Shown piece by piece: positions 48,022 to 58,280 of a stretch of 64,000 bases of DNA. This stretch comes from Streptosporangium sp. NBC_01755. GTDB taxonomy: Bacteria; Actinomycetota; Actinomycetes; Streptosporangiales; Streptosporangiaceae. Numbering within the stretch: the stretch's first letter is position 1; the number at the start of each line of letters is the position of its first letter. The translations under genes and the position numbers were made by a program. Where the stretch lies: positions 6,324,001 to 6,388,000 of the forward strand of contig NZ_CP109131.1 of NCBI RefSeq assembly GCF_035917995.1, in the 5' to 3' direction. The notes below the pieces were generated by a model that did no database searches, was not told where the DNA came from, and saw only the letters and a program-made list of their open reading frames with translations.

Positions 48022-48154
48022 CCCGCCCACCCTCGGCCGTTCCTCGCGTGATTCGCTGCGGGGGCGGCCTGGGACGACCAGCATCAAGGACGGTGGAAAG
48101 GGGCACGCGGGGAGCGAAGCCTCTGAGGGGCGCGGCTCGGGCTCTACGACGTCC

Positions 48155-48745
48155 TCACGGACCGATGAACGTGCCGAGGTCGAGGTCGAGGTCGATCTCG
48201 AAGCCGATGTCCGTCTTCAACCGCCCCCGGTGGATGCCCGTCGGAACGTATGCCTTGACGGAGGGTTCCAGCTCGAAGGTGTAGACGACGGGCTTGTCGT
48301 CCTCCTGCTCCACGCGCCAGAGATATCTGATCCCGGCGTCGGAGTATTTGATCGGCTTGGTGGTGCGGTCTCGTTCCAGCGACTCGGGGGACACCACCTC
48401 GACCACCAGGTGCACGTCCTCCGGCTTGAACGAGGTGGTTCTCAGGCTCGTCAACGCCGAACTCGCCACCAGCATGATGTCGGGTTCCGGCCGTTGCCTG
48501 ATTCCCAGGGTCACGGTCATCTCACGGACAACCATGAGATGAGCCGGTGGTCGTATACCGCGTTGCTGATCGATCATCAGGTTGATGACAAACATGTGGA
48601 AGGCGGTCTGCGGAGACATCATGATGAGCGACCCGTCGATCAGTTCGACATGCCGGGGCGCGTCGGGAGGGAGATGATCGAGCATGTCGGCGGTCCATCC
48701 ACCGGCCGGCCCAGGGTAGAACCACTCGGGGAAAACGGCTGTCAT
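48155..48745 (-). CDS. Uma2-family (DUF820) putative restriction-endonuclease-like protein
   Basis: 196 residues with a PD-(D/E)xK nuclease fold. The likely metal site is RPEPDIMLV (Asp) and VHLVVEVVSPES (Glu), followed by RDRTTKPIKYSDAGIRYLW, a family hallmark. ATG 48745 has SD AAGGAGG 6 bp upstream, so a Met 11 codons earlier is rejected. Uma2 proteins are numerous in actinobacteria and cyanobacteria and their role is unknown. The gene stands alone and convergent to uvrB. No partner methyltransferase is adjacent, so it is not a recognisable restriction-modification pair. Confidence 0.88.
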   Translation of the reverse strand: MTAVFPEWFYPGPAGGWTADMLDHLPPDAPRHVELIDGSLIMMSPQTAFHMFVINLMIDQQRGIRPPAHLMVVREMTVTLGIRQRPEPDIMLVASSALTSLRTTSFKPEDVHLVVEVVSPESLERDRTTKPIKYSDAGIRYLWRVEQEDDKPVVYTFELEPSVKAYVPTGIHRGRLKTDIGFEIDLDLDLGTFIGP

Positions 48746-48858
48746 CAGAGAACCTCCTTCGGCGACACCCCGGAACATTACCTGACGGAGTCATTCTGAT
48801 ACTTAACGTGTCCGGCCCGCAGGTCATCCGGAGCCGCTGACCGGCTGCGAGCAATCGG

Positions 48859-49473
48859 TCAGTGGAGGTCGTCGGGGAGGGGGCGGTTGATCATGGTGCG
48901 TTTGTAGAGCTCGTCGATCTGGTCCAGCGGGTCGGGGGCACGGCGGCGGGCCTCGATCTCCAGGTCGGTGCGGTCCTGGATCTGGTCGATGCCCCCGGAC
49001 GAGTGGGCCATCTGGTCGTTGCGCAGGTCGGCCCTGATCCGGGCGCAGGATGTGGTCAGCTTGGCGTGGTGCTCGCGCAGGCGGTCCAGCGCCGTGTGGT
49101 CGATGTAGGGCGACACCCGTCGCTCCTGGGCATAGTGGGCGAGCTGGGCGTCGAGCTGCTCGGCGTGCGACGTGATCTCTCCCACCAGCTGGGGCAGATC
49201 GCCCAGTCCCCACCCGCCGCGCAGCGCGTGGTCCACCGCCTGGCGGGTCAGGGAGATCTCACGCCGCAGGTCAAGACGCATCCGCTCGGTCTCCGCGGCG
49301 TCGCCGGTGCCCATCGCGGCCATGTGGGAGGCGACCCGGGTGGAGACGCTCTTGGCCTTCTTCGTGGCCTTCTTGCCTATTTTGACCAGCAGGTAGAGCC
49401 CGATCCCTCCCAGGAGAAGGAAGAACAGCAGGATCACCAGCAGGATCATGAGTAGATCGCCGATCGGAACCAC
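48859..49473 (-). CDS. Single-pass membrane protein with helical cytosolic domain
   Basis: Family not recognised. 204 residues: one N-terminal hydrophobic helix (about 8-30, MILLVILLFFLLLGGIGLYL), a Lys-rich stop-transfer (KIGKKATKKAK), then a long, mostly helical charged region with coiled-coil-like heptads (about 50-180). The composition resembles small membrane-attached coiled-coil proteins. GTG 49473 overlaps the putative SD, so ATG 49449 at the helix is an alternative start. It lies alone between Uma2-type and DUF4126 genes on the same strand. Function unknown. Confidence 0.7.
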   Translation of the reverse strand: MVPIGDLLMILLVILLFFLLLGGIGLYLLVKIGKKATKKAKSVSTRVASHMAAMGTGDAAETERMRLDLRREISLTRQAVDHALRGGWGLGDLPQLVGEITSHAEQLDAQLAHYAQERRVSPYIDHTALDRLREHHAKLTTSCARIRADLRNDQMAHSSGGIDQIQDRTDLEIEARRRAPDPLDQIDELYKRTMINRPLPDDLH

Positions 49474-49537
49474 CTCCCCATGGGGGTTGGACGGGACGTT
49501 TCGAGCATAGTCCGCACGGGCCTCGGGTAGCGCGGCC

Positions 49538-50137
49538 TCATCGCAGGCTCGGGCCGGCCATCCGGCTCCGCCTCCGTCGTCGGATCCGGCGAGTCGTCCA
49601 CCAGGCGAGCAGTGCCAGCCCCGCCAGTACCAGGATGACCAGGACGGGCAGGAAGATAGCCACCAGGCTGATGCCCAGCGCCCCGGCGTCCTCGACGGTG
49701 CTGACCACGGGCGCGCCCACCCCGCCCGTGGTGGCGTTCACCACGGGCCTGGCGGTCGTCTTCATGACGTGCACGGCCAGCGCGATCCCGATGCCCAGCA
49801 CCCAGCTGAGCCAGGGGTTGTGGCTCATCCAGGTCGAGCCGTCCAACCGGGCCGCGGCCTCGGTGGCGCTGAAGACGACGCCGCCGGAGGCCGGGCGGAC
49901 GACGGTCTGGATCATGTCGTTGACGCTGTCGACCACCGGGACCTTGTCGAACACGAACTCCACCAGGAGCAGCACGCCGATGATCCCGAGCACCCAGCCG
50001 TTGGAGAGCCAGGCGAACTCCTGCGGCAGCCGTACCTGATCGGTGAAGTTGGCGAGCAGGCCGACGACCAGCAGGGGAATGTAGGCGTTGAGCCCGGCCG
50101 CCGTGGACAGGCCGACACCGGTCAGAGCCGCGAGCAT
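49538..50137 (-). CDS. DUF4126 family membrane protein
   Basis: 199-residue integral membrane protein with about five hydrophobic segments. The family start GVGLSTAAGLNAYIPLLVVG and VFDKVPVVDSVND are DUF4126 patterns. A basic tail (RRIRRRRRSR) ends the protein in the cytosol. ATG 50137 with SD GGAG 6 bp upstream. Function unknown; no operon partner. Confidence 0.82.
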   Translation of the reverse strand: MLAALTGVGLSTAAGLNAYIPLLVVGLLANFTDQVRLPQEFAWLSNGWVLGIIGVLLLVEFVFDKVPVVDSVNDMIQTVVRPASGGVVFSATEAAARLDGSTWMSHNPWLSWVLGIGIALAVHVMKTTARPVVNATTGGVGAPVVSTVEDAGALGISLVAIFLPVLVILVLAGLALLAWWTTRRIRRRRRSRMAGPSLR

Positions 50138-50228
50138 CGTGTCTCCGTCATGTCATGTCTGCGCTGTGTGCCTTCTTCACTGATTCTCCAACGACTCCCG
50201 GAGCCCGCGCGTTCCGGAGATGGGCCAC

Positions 50229-50328
50229 TGGACATGCGGTCGGCGGACATGAGGGGGACATGAGGGGGACACGAGGGGGACATGAGGTCGGCGGACATGA
50301 GGCGGACATGAGCATGGGGCGGATATGA
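50229..50328 (+). repeat. Degenerate short tandem repeats with GGACATGAG core
   Basis: About eight imperfect units of 11-17 bp sharing GGACATGA, spaced irregularly, fill the gap between the DUF4126 gene and a terminator. The units resemble slippage products rather than binding sites, but a regulator array is not excluded. No coding sequence overlaps. Confidence 0.8.
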
Positions 50329-50329
50329 G

Positions 50330-50374
50330 AACGACGAGGGGCGCGCCCCCTCGTGGGACGCGCCCCTCGTCGTT
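50330..50374 (-). terminator. Terminator of the ScyD/ScyE-like gene
   Basis: Perfect 16-bp stem (50330-50345 with 50359-50374) and a 13-base loop, beginning 25 bp beyond the stop of the minus-strand gene. Confidence 0.88.
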
Positions 50375-50398
50375 TTCCAGTGCTACTCGGAAACAGTG

Positions 50399-51553
50399 CT
50401 AATCGGAAACGGGGACTCGGAGCACCTCGCCCTTCCCCGGGGCCATGGCCTTGTTGGACACGTAGACCGCGCCGTCGGGACCGACGGCCACGCTGAGGGG
50501 GCTGACCAGCGTGCCGGGCTTGAGGATTTCGGTGCGGCTGCCGTCGGACTCGATCCGGTAGACGGCGCTCTTGCTCATGCCGTCGGCCGGGAGAGGTCCG
50601 ACCGAGCCGAGGACGACCAGCCGGCCCTGGGCGTCGAAGGCCACGTCGGCGACGGTGGTGAAGCCCTTGGCCGCGGTGGTGACCTTACCGTTCTTCAGGC
50701 GGAACACGCGCGCCATGCCCTCAGGGTTGGGGAACCCGCCGTGCTCGGCGACGTAGTGGGCGCCGTCCGGGCCGGCGACGATGCCCATCGGCACCGACTG
50801 CATCGGAATCTTGCTGCCCTTGGGCATCTTGAGGAGCGGCGGGGCGGCCACGGATCGGGCATGGAAGACCACCTCGGTGCTGACGCCGCCCTTCTTGCCC
50901 ACCCGCAGCACGGAGTTGCCCCCGGTGTCGGTGACCAGCGCTCCGCCTCCGGGTAGCGCGGCCACTCCGAAGGGGTAGGAGTCGACCATGCTGCCCTTGT
51001 CCTTGCGGTCGGGATTGTGCTTGGTCTCGTGAGCGGCCAGGTCGGCGACGGAGACCTGCCTGCCCTTCTTTGACAGGGTCAGCAACGTGCCCAGGCCCCG
51101 GGCCTTGGGGCCGAGCTTGGCGCGGAAGGCGGTGTCGCCGGAGAAACCGATCGTCACCAGCAGATCGCCCTTCGCCGTGAGCGCCACATCGTGCGGACCG
51201 AGCGCGAACGGACCGCTGGCCGCCGAGGGCAGGCCGTCGATCAGAACCGAGGACTTGCCGTCCTTGAGTGTGCTCACCTGGCCGGTCAGGCCGAAGCACA
51301 TCTTCTCCGGCTTCTCGCCGGGCAGCGCGGGAGGCGCGGCGCACTTGATCTTGCCGCCGTGGCCGGACTCGGCGATGTAAAGCGTGCCGTCGGGGCCGAA
51401 CGACAGGCCGCGTGGGCTGTCGAGGTTCTTGACGAGGACCTCGACGGTGTCGTCGGCCGCCTGTGCGGCCCCGCCGGGCACGAGCGTCAGGGCCAGCGCG
51501 GTGACCGCCCCGGAAGCCGCCGCCAGCAAGCGACGAACACGAATTTCATTCAC
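50399..51553 (-). CDS. Secreted ScyD/ScyE-family beta-propeller protein
   Basis: 384-residue exported protein. A signal peptide (about 1-33, RRLLAAASGAVTALALTL, cleaved after AQA) precedes a six-bladed-propeller-like repeat region in which GPDG and LSFGPDGTLYIAESG, VAVGPDGAVYVSN and similar blades recur. The ScyD/ScyE family is named after scytonemin-cluster proteins in cyanobacteria, but actinobacterial members are widespread and uncharacterised. One cysteine pair (KCAAPP and KMCFG) may form a disulfide. GTG 51553 has SD GGAGGGG 6 bp upstream, better than a start seven codons earlier. Not in an operon. Confidence 0.85.
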   Translation of the reverse strand: MNEIRVRRLLAAASGAVTALALTLVPGGAAQAADDTVEVLVKNLDSPRGLSFGPDGTLYIAESGHGGKIKCAAPPALPGEKPEKMCFGLTGQVSTLKDGKSSVLIDGLPSAASGPFALGPHDVALTAKGDLLVTIGFSGDTAFRAKLGPKARGLGTLLTLSKKGRQVSVADLAAHETKHNPDRKDKGSMVDSYPFGVAALPGGGALVTDTGGNSVLRVGKKGGVSTEVVFHARSVAAPPLLKMPKGSKIPMQSVPMGIVAGPDGAHYVAEHGGFPNPEGMARVFRLKNGKVTTAAKGFTTVADVAFDAQGRLVVLGSVGPLPADGMSKSAVYRIESDGSRTEILKPGTLVSPLSVAVGPDGAVYVSNKAMAPGKGEVLRVPVSD

Positions 51554-51632
51554 AATGATCCCCTCCGCGGCCACCTCGCCACAGGGGCGGCGAGGACGAA
51601 CGAGGGAGAAGCTATGAGCGGCGCCCGCGTGC

Positions 51633-52382
51633 TCACAAGGGAAGTTCCCCTAAATCCACCTGCGCCGATGCCGATTTCCGTCCAGCGGGTGACACGGCTT
51701 CCGCCGTCAGGGGGACGATGTGCGGTCCGGAGACGGACACGCCGTTACTGTGAGGCGGTAGCCAGCCCTGGCCCGGTACGTAGTGGCGTACCACCTTGGC
51801 GGGGATGCCCGCGATCACGCTGTGGTCGGGGAACTCCCCGCGCACCACGGCCCCGCCCGCCACCACGCACTGCCTGCCGATCCGGGTGCCCGGCAGGATG
51901 ATCGCACCGGTGCCCAGCCATGATCCCGACCCGATGGAGACGGGGTTGTTCCGCGGCCACTGGCGGCCGATCGGTGCCTCGGGGTCGTCGTAGACGTGGT
52001 TCTGGTCGGTGATGTAGACGTAAGGGCCGGTGAAGACGTGGTCGCCGATGTCTATCGACTGGTGGCCCACGATGTGGCTGCCCCGGCCGATGGAGCAGCT
52101 TCCGCCGATCCGTACGATCGAGTTCGGGCCCAGGTCCATCCCGAGGCCCATGCCCGCGGAGACGGAGACCCGCTCGCCGATCAGGGTGTGGTCGCCGATC
52201 TCGATCCAGGCCTCGCCGAAGATGGCCCCGACCGGGAACGACAGGCAGGCGCCCTCGCCGAGGCGCCGGAACCGGTATCCGGCCGGACTGGTGGGACTGA
52301 CGGCGCCGGCCGCGCGGACCGCCGCCCAGAGTCGGTGGATCAGGCTGCCCAAGGCACGTCGTACCACCCCACGAAGTGACAT
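51633..52382 (-). CDS. Hexapeptide-repeat acyltransferase
   Basis: 249-residue O-acyltransferase of the LbH (left-handed beta-helix) family. Hexapeptide repeats with Ile/Val at spaced positions run from about residue 50 to 195 (IEIGDHTLIGERVSVSAG, IDIGDHVFTGPYVYITDQNH, SIGSGSWLGTGAIILPG), with the His of DQNHVYDD matching the catalytic position of the maltose/galactoside O-acetyltransferase group. An N-terminal ~45-residue helical segment and a C-terminal tail of ~40 residues lie outside the repeats. TAATTT ends 8 bp before ATG 52382 with no SD, so the transcript may be leaderless. The acceptor is unknown, perhaps a cell-surface glycan. Divergent from pyrG. Confidence 0.85.
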   Translation of the reverse strand: MSLRGVVRRALGSLIHRLWAAVRAAGAVSPTSPAGYRFRRLGEGACLSFPVGAIFGEAWIEIGDHTLIGERVSVSAGMGLGMDLGPNSIVRIGGSCSIGRGSHIVGHQSIDIGDHVFTGPYVYITDQNHVYDDPEAPIGRQWPRNNPVSIGSGSWLGTGAIILPGTRIGRQCVVAGGAVVRGEFPDHSVIAGIPAKVVRHYVPGQGWLPPHSNGVSVSGPHIVPLTAEAVSPAGRKSASAQVDLGELPL

Positions 52383-52514
52383 AACGGATCAAATTACCGC
52401 TTGGTCGGGTTTTAGAGGAATGAGGGTGGGGGTCGTTCGGGCACTTCGCCGGTACCGTTTGATATTCTGAGAGCCCGTGGACCTGTAGGCCATTCATAAG
52501 GGTGTGCCGACTGA

Positions 52515-54853
<2,339 letters not shown>

Positions 54854-54889
54854 CAGGAGGACACCCTGAGCGAGAAGGAGGCCGTCCTC

Positions 54890-55792
54890 TTGCGCTACCT
54901 CGCCCACCTGGCGGGGGAGCGGGGCCTGGCAGCCAACACACTGGCCTCCTACCGCCGTGACCTCCTGCGATACGTGGAACACCTGGAACACCGCGGCCGT
55001 GTCACTTTCGCCGAGGTCGCCGAGGACGACGTCGCCGCCTTCGTGGCGGCCCTCAGGGAGGGCGACGGGGAGCATCAGGCCCTCGTCGCCGCCTCGGCGG
55101 CGCGGGCCGTCTCCGCGGTGCGTGGTCTGCACCGCTTCGCGCTGAGCCAGGGTATCTGCGGGCACGACCCCGCCCACGAGGTGCGCCCGCCGCGCCAGCT
55201 CAGGCGGCTGCCCAGGGCGATCAGCGTCCGCGACGTGGAGCGTCTGATCGCCGCCTCGGGGCCCGACGGCGCTCCACTCACCCTGCGCAACCGGGCACTG
55301 CTCGAACTGCTGTACGGCACCGGCGCGCGCATCTCCGAGGCCGTCGGGCTCACCGTCGACGACGTCGAGTTGGGGGCCGAGGCCCAGCGGGTGCGCCTGC
55401 GGGGTAAGGGCGGGCGCACCCGCCTGGTGCCCCTGGGCGACTTCGCGGGGGCGGCGCTGGGCGCCTACCTCACCCGTGCCCGCCCCCGCATCGCCTCCCA
55501 CGGCCACGGCACCTCGGGGCTTTTCCTCAACGCCAGGGGCGGCCGGCTCACCCGCCAGGGTGCCTGGGAGGTCCTCCAGGGCGCCGCCGAACGCGGCGGG
55601 CTCGAAGGAGTGTCACCACATATGTTGCGACATTCGTTCGCAACCCACCTCCTTGACGGCGGTGCGGACGTTAGGGTGGTTCAAGAACTACTCGGCCACG
55701 CCTCGGTGACCACCACCCAGGTGTACACACAGGTCACGGTCGACAAGCTCCGCGAGGTCTATGCCGCCGTGCATCCGCGCACGCGGGATTGA
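54890..55792 (+). CDS. xerD: Tyrosine recombinase XerD
   Basis: Site-specific recombinase that resolves chromosome dimers at dif with XerC. 300 residues from TTG 54890: an N-terminal SAM-like core-binding domain ([21 protein letters not shown] begins it) and a catalytic domain (about 110-290) with Arg in [11 protein letters not shown], His-x-x-Arg in [30 protein letters not shown] with His and the nucleophile Tyr. Two SD sequences precede different starts: AGGAGG 5 bp before CTG 54866 and AAGGAGG 8 bp before TTG 54890. The CTG start would add 8 residues that align with other XerD proteins. Its setting beside pyrG and parA-scpAB argues for a chromosomal role. Confidence 0.93.
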   Translation: MRYLAHLAGERGLAANTLASYRRDLLRYVEHLEHRGRVTFAEVAEDDVAAFVAALREGDGEHQALVAASAARAVSAVRGLHRFALSQGICGHDPAHEVRPPRQLRRLPRAISVRDVERLIAASGPDGAPLTLRNRALLELLYGTGARISEAVGLTVDDVELGAEAQRVRLRGKGGRTRLVPLGDFAGAALGAYLTRARPRIASHGHGTSGLFLNARGGRLTRQGAWEVLQGAAERGGLEGVSPHMLRHSFATHLLDGGADVRVVQELLGHASVTTTQVYTQVTVDKLREVYAAVHPRTRD

Positions 55793-55818
55793 CCTTCCTT
55801 ATGTCCGGGCGTGCCGCC

Positions 55819-55859
55819 TTGCCGCATACGTGTTGACGCCATAGTGTCCGTCCGGACGG
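55819..55859 (+). promoter_or_regulatory. Candidate parA-scpAB promoter with 12-bp palindrome
   Basis: TTGCCG (55819-55824), a 17-bp spacer and TAGTGT (55842-55847) form a good sigma-70-type promoter. A perfect palindrome CCGTCCGGACGG (55848-55859) follows immediately at the expected transcription start and could be an operator. Confidence 0.5.
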
Positions 55860-55891
55860 TCCGGTTAGAGGCCGTCAGGGAGGTTCGACTG

Positions 55892-56839
55892 GTGACTGTG
55901 ACCACCGACGGTTCTATCCGGGGAGCGGCCCCGGCAAACCCCGAGAATCCCTGGGGCGACACCAAGACCGCCGGGACCCCTCGCAGTGGGGGAGTCCTCG
56001 GCCCGACCGGGCGTCCCCGACCCGTTTTCCCCGACCCGCCCCCTCGCACCGTGCACGGACCGGCGAGGGTCGTCGCCATGGTCAACCAGAAGGGTGGCGT
56101 CGGCAAGACGACCACCACGATCAACCTGGGCGCCGCGCTGGCGGAGGCCGGGCTCAAGGTTCTGCTGGTCGACTTCGATCCGCAGGGTGCCCTCTCGGTC
56201 GGTCTCGGGATCAACCCCCTCCAGCTCGACCTGACGGTCTACAACCTCCTCATGGAGCGGCAGATCACGGCCAGGGACGTGCTGCTGGAGACCGGCGTCG
56301 AGGGCATGGACCTGCTGCCCAGCAACATCGACCTGTCGGCCGCCGAGGTCCAGCTCGTCACGGAGGTCGCCCGCGAGCAGGTGCTCGGCCGGGTCATCAA
56401 GCCCCTCCTGCCCGAGTACGACGTCTGCCTGATCGACTGCCAGCCCTCGCTGGGGCTGCTCACGATCAACGCGCTGGCCTGCGCGCACGGCGTCATGGTG
56501 CCGCTGGAGTGCGAGTTCTTCGCGCTGCGCGGTGTCGCGCTGCTCATGGACACCATCATCAAGGTCCAGGAGCGCATCAACGACGAGCTGGTCATCGAGG
56601 GCCTGCTCGCCACCATGTACGATGCGCGCACCCTGCACGGCCGCGAGGTGCTGGCCCGGGTCGTCGAGGCGTTCGACGACAAGGTCTATCACACGGTGAT
56701 CAACCGGACGGTCCGCTTCCCTGACGCGACCGTGGCAGGTGAGCCCATCACCAGCTTCGACTCCTCCTCGCTCGGCGCCAGTGCGTACCGCGAGCTCGCC
56801 AGGGAAGTTCTCGCCAGGTGGGCCGCGCTGGAGCGGTGA
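55892..56839 (+). CDS. ParA-family ATPase associated with scpAB
   Basis: 315-residue Soj/ParA-type ATPase. A ~50-residue Pro/Gly-rich N-terminal extension precedes the deviant Walker A (VNQKGGVGKTTTTINLG) and Walker A' / switch regions (LLVDFDPQGALSVGLG, YDVCLIDCQPSLGLLT). GTG 55892 has SD GGGAGG 8 bp upstream. It is a chromosomal homologue next to scpA-scpB, without a parB, equivalent to the Rv1708-Rv1709-Rv1710 arrangement in M. tuberculosis. It may position condensin (SMC-ScpAB) or act elsewhere in segregation; it is not a plasmid partition gene. Confidence 0.92.
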   Translation: MTVTTDGSIRGAAPANPENPWGDTKTAGTPRSGGVLGPTGRPRPVFPDPPPRTVHGPARVVAMVNQKGGVGKTTTTINLGAALAEAGLKVLLVDFDPQGALSVGLGINPLQLDLTVYNLLMERQITARDVLLETGVEGMDLLPSNIDLSAAEVQLVTEVAREQVLGRVIKPLLPEYDVCLIDCQPSLGLLTINALACAHGVMVPLECEFFALRGVALLMDTIIKVQERINDELVIEGLLATMYDARTLHGREVLARVVEAFDDKVYHTVINRTVRFPDATVAGEPITSFDSSSLGASAYRELAREVLARWAALER

Positions 56840-56869
56840 TCCCGCCTCCCGGTGCGGGACAATGGAGGG

Positions 56870-57694
56870 ATGACCGAGCAGTCGAAGATCGCCGATGACA
56901 CCTTCAAGGTGCATCTGGAGGTCTTCGAAGGCCCTTTCGACCTCCTGCTCGGTCTGATCTCCAAGCACAAGCTGGACATCACCGAGGTCTCGCTCAGCCA
57001 GGTCACCGACGAGTTCATCTCCTATATCCGGGGCAGGGGCCCGGAGTGGGACCTGGACCAGACGAGTCACTTCCTGCTCGTCGCGGCGACCCTGCTCGAC
57101 CTCAAGGCGGCCAGGCTGCTGCCCGCCGGCGAGGTCGACGACGAAGAGGATCTGGCCCTTCTGGAGGCCCGCGACCTGCTCTTCGCCCGCCTCCTGCAGT
57201 ACCGGGCCTACAAGGAGGTCGTCAAGGTCTTCTCCGCCAGGATGGCCGAGGAGGTGCTGCGCTTCCCGCGTACCGTGCCGATGGAGGCCCAGTTCGCGGG
57301 CCTGCTGCCCGAACTGATCCTCGGTATCGGTCCCGACCGCCTCGCTGAGATCGCCCGGCGGGCCTTCGCCCCCAAGGTGCCCCCGTCGGTTTCCGTGGCC
57401 CACATCTACCAACCGCTCGCCAATGTCCGCGATCAGGCGGTTATCCTTGTTCAGCGGCTGCGGCGGTTGCGCAGGGCGACCTTTCGGGCCCTCACCTCCG
57501 ACTGCGCCGGAACATTCGAGATCGTCGCCCGTTTCCTGGCGGTTCTGGAGCTCTACCGGGAGGCGGCCGTCTCCTTCGAGCAGGTGGAGCCTCTCGGGGA
57601 GCTGCACGTGACCTGGACCGGCAGTGACGACGGTGACGTCGCCGTGGCCGACGACTACGACGAGACCCCGGAGGGAGAACCCGCCGATGACTGA
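56870..57694 (+). CDS. scpA: Segregation and condensation protein A
   Basis: Kleisin of the SMC-ScpAB condensin complex. 274 residues. The N-terminal SMC-neck-binding helices (FKVHLEVFEGPFDLLLGLI) and the helical middle are conserved; the C-terminal winged-helix part carries LRRATFRALTSDCAGTFEIVARFLAVLELYRE (shown only in part: TFRALTSDCAGTFEIVARF), which binds the SMC cap. An acidic tail ends the protein. ATG 56870 is preceded by GGAGGG directly adjacent and by GACAAT, so translation may be leaderless. The stop overlaps scpB by 8 bp. Confidence 0.93.
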   Translation: MTEQSKIADDTFKVHLEVFEGPFDLLLGLISKHKLDITEVSLSQVTDEFISYIRGRGPEWDLDQTSHFLLVAATLLDLKAARLLPAGEVDDEEDLALLEARDLLFARLLQYRAYKEVVKVFSARMAEEVLRFPRTVPMEAQFAGLLPELILGIGPDRLAEIARRAFAPKVPPSVSVAHIYQPLANVRDQAVILVQRLRRLRRATFRALTSDCAGTFEIVARFLAVLELYREAAVSFEQVEPLGELHVTWTGSDDGDVAVADDYDETPEGEPADD

Positions 57695-58280
57695 CACGGC
57701 ATCCGAGCCTGATCTGCGGGCCGGGCCTGATCTGAGCGCCGGGCCTGACCTGCGCGCCGGGCTGGAGGCCGTCCTGCTGGTGGTCGACGAGCCCGTCGCC
57801 GAGGTGACCCTCGCCCAGGTGCTGGAGCGGCCCGTCCATGAGGTCGGCAGGGTGCTCCGGGAGCTCTCGGCGGAATACACCGAAGCCGGGCGGGGTTTCG
57901 ACCTGAGAGAGGTCGCGGGCGGCTGGCGGTTTTACACGCGGGCCGAGTGCGCGTCACTCGTGGAGCGGTTCGTCCGCGACGGCCAGCAGACGCGTCTGAC
58001 CCAGGCCGCGCTGGAGACCCTGGCCGTGGTCGCCTACCGGCAGCCGGTGAGCCGGGCCCGGGTGGCGGCCATTCGCGGTGTCAACAGCGACGGCGTCATG
58101 CGCACGCTGATGACGAGGGGGCTGGTCGAGGAGGCCGGCACCGAACCGGAGAGCCAAGCCGTGCTCTACCGGACAAGTTCGTATTTTCTCGAGAGGATGG
58201 GCCTGCGGGAACTCGGTGAGCTTCCCGAACTGGCGCCCTTCCTGCCCGACGACATGGAATCCCTAGAGGAGCAGAAGTAG
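57687..58280 (+). CDS. scpB: Segregation and condensation protein B
   Basis: 197-residue accessory subunit of condensin with two winged-helix domains (about 25-95 and 100-175; LEAVLLVVDEPVAEVTLAQV, LTQAALETLAVVAYRQPVSR, YRTSSYFLERMGL). It dimerises and binds ScpA. The first ~25 residues contain an unusual threefold PDLRAG/PDLSAG/PDLRAG repeat encoded by three 18-bp units. It overlaps scpA by 8 bp and its stop overlaps the rluB-like GTG by one base. Confidence 0.93.
   Translation: MTDTASEPDLRAGPDLSAGPDLRAGLEAVLLVVDEPVAEVTLAQVLERPVHEVGRVLRELSAEYTEAGRGFDLREVAGGWRFYTRAECASLVERFVRDGQQTRLTQAALETLAVVAYRQPVSRARVAAIRGVNSDGVMRTLMTRGLVEEAGTEPESQAVLYRTSSYFLERMGLRELGELPELAPFLPDDMESLEEQK
57708..57761 (+). 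repeat. Threefold 18-bp tandem repeat in scpB
   Basis: Units at 57708-57725, 57726-57743 and 57744-57761 encode PDLRAG, PDLSAG and PDLRAG at the extreme N-terminus of ScpB. Confidence 0.9.

Noticed and set aside
48155-48745. Uma2-type protein as a restriction-modification system
   Set aside because: No methyltransferase or specificity gene adjacent; the family is usually solitary.
54890-55792. XerD as the integrase of a mobile element
   Set aside because: Sits in a conserved pyrG-xerD-parA-scpAB context with no att repeats or phage genes.
55892-56839. ParA as part of a plasmid partition system
   Set aside because: No parB or centromere repeats; coupled to scpAB, a chromosomal arrangement.
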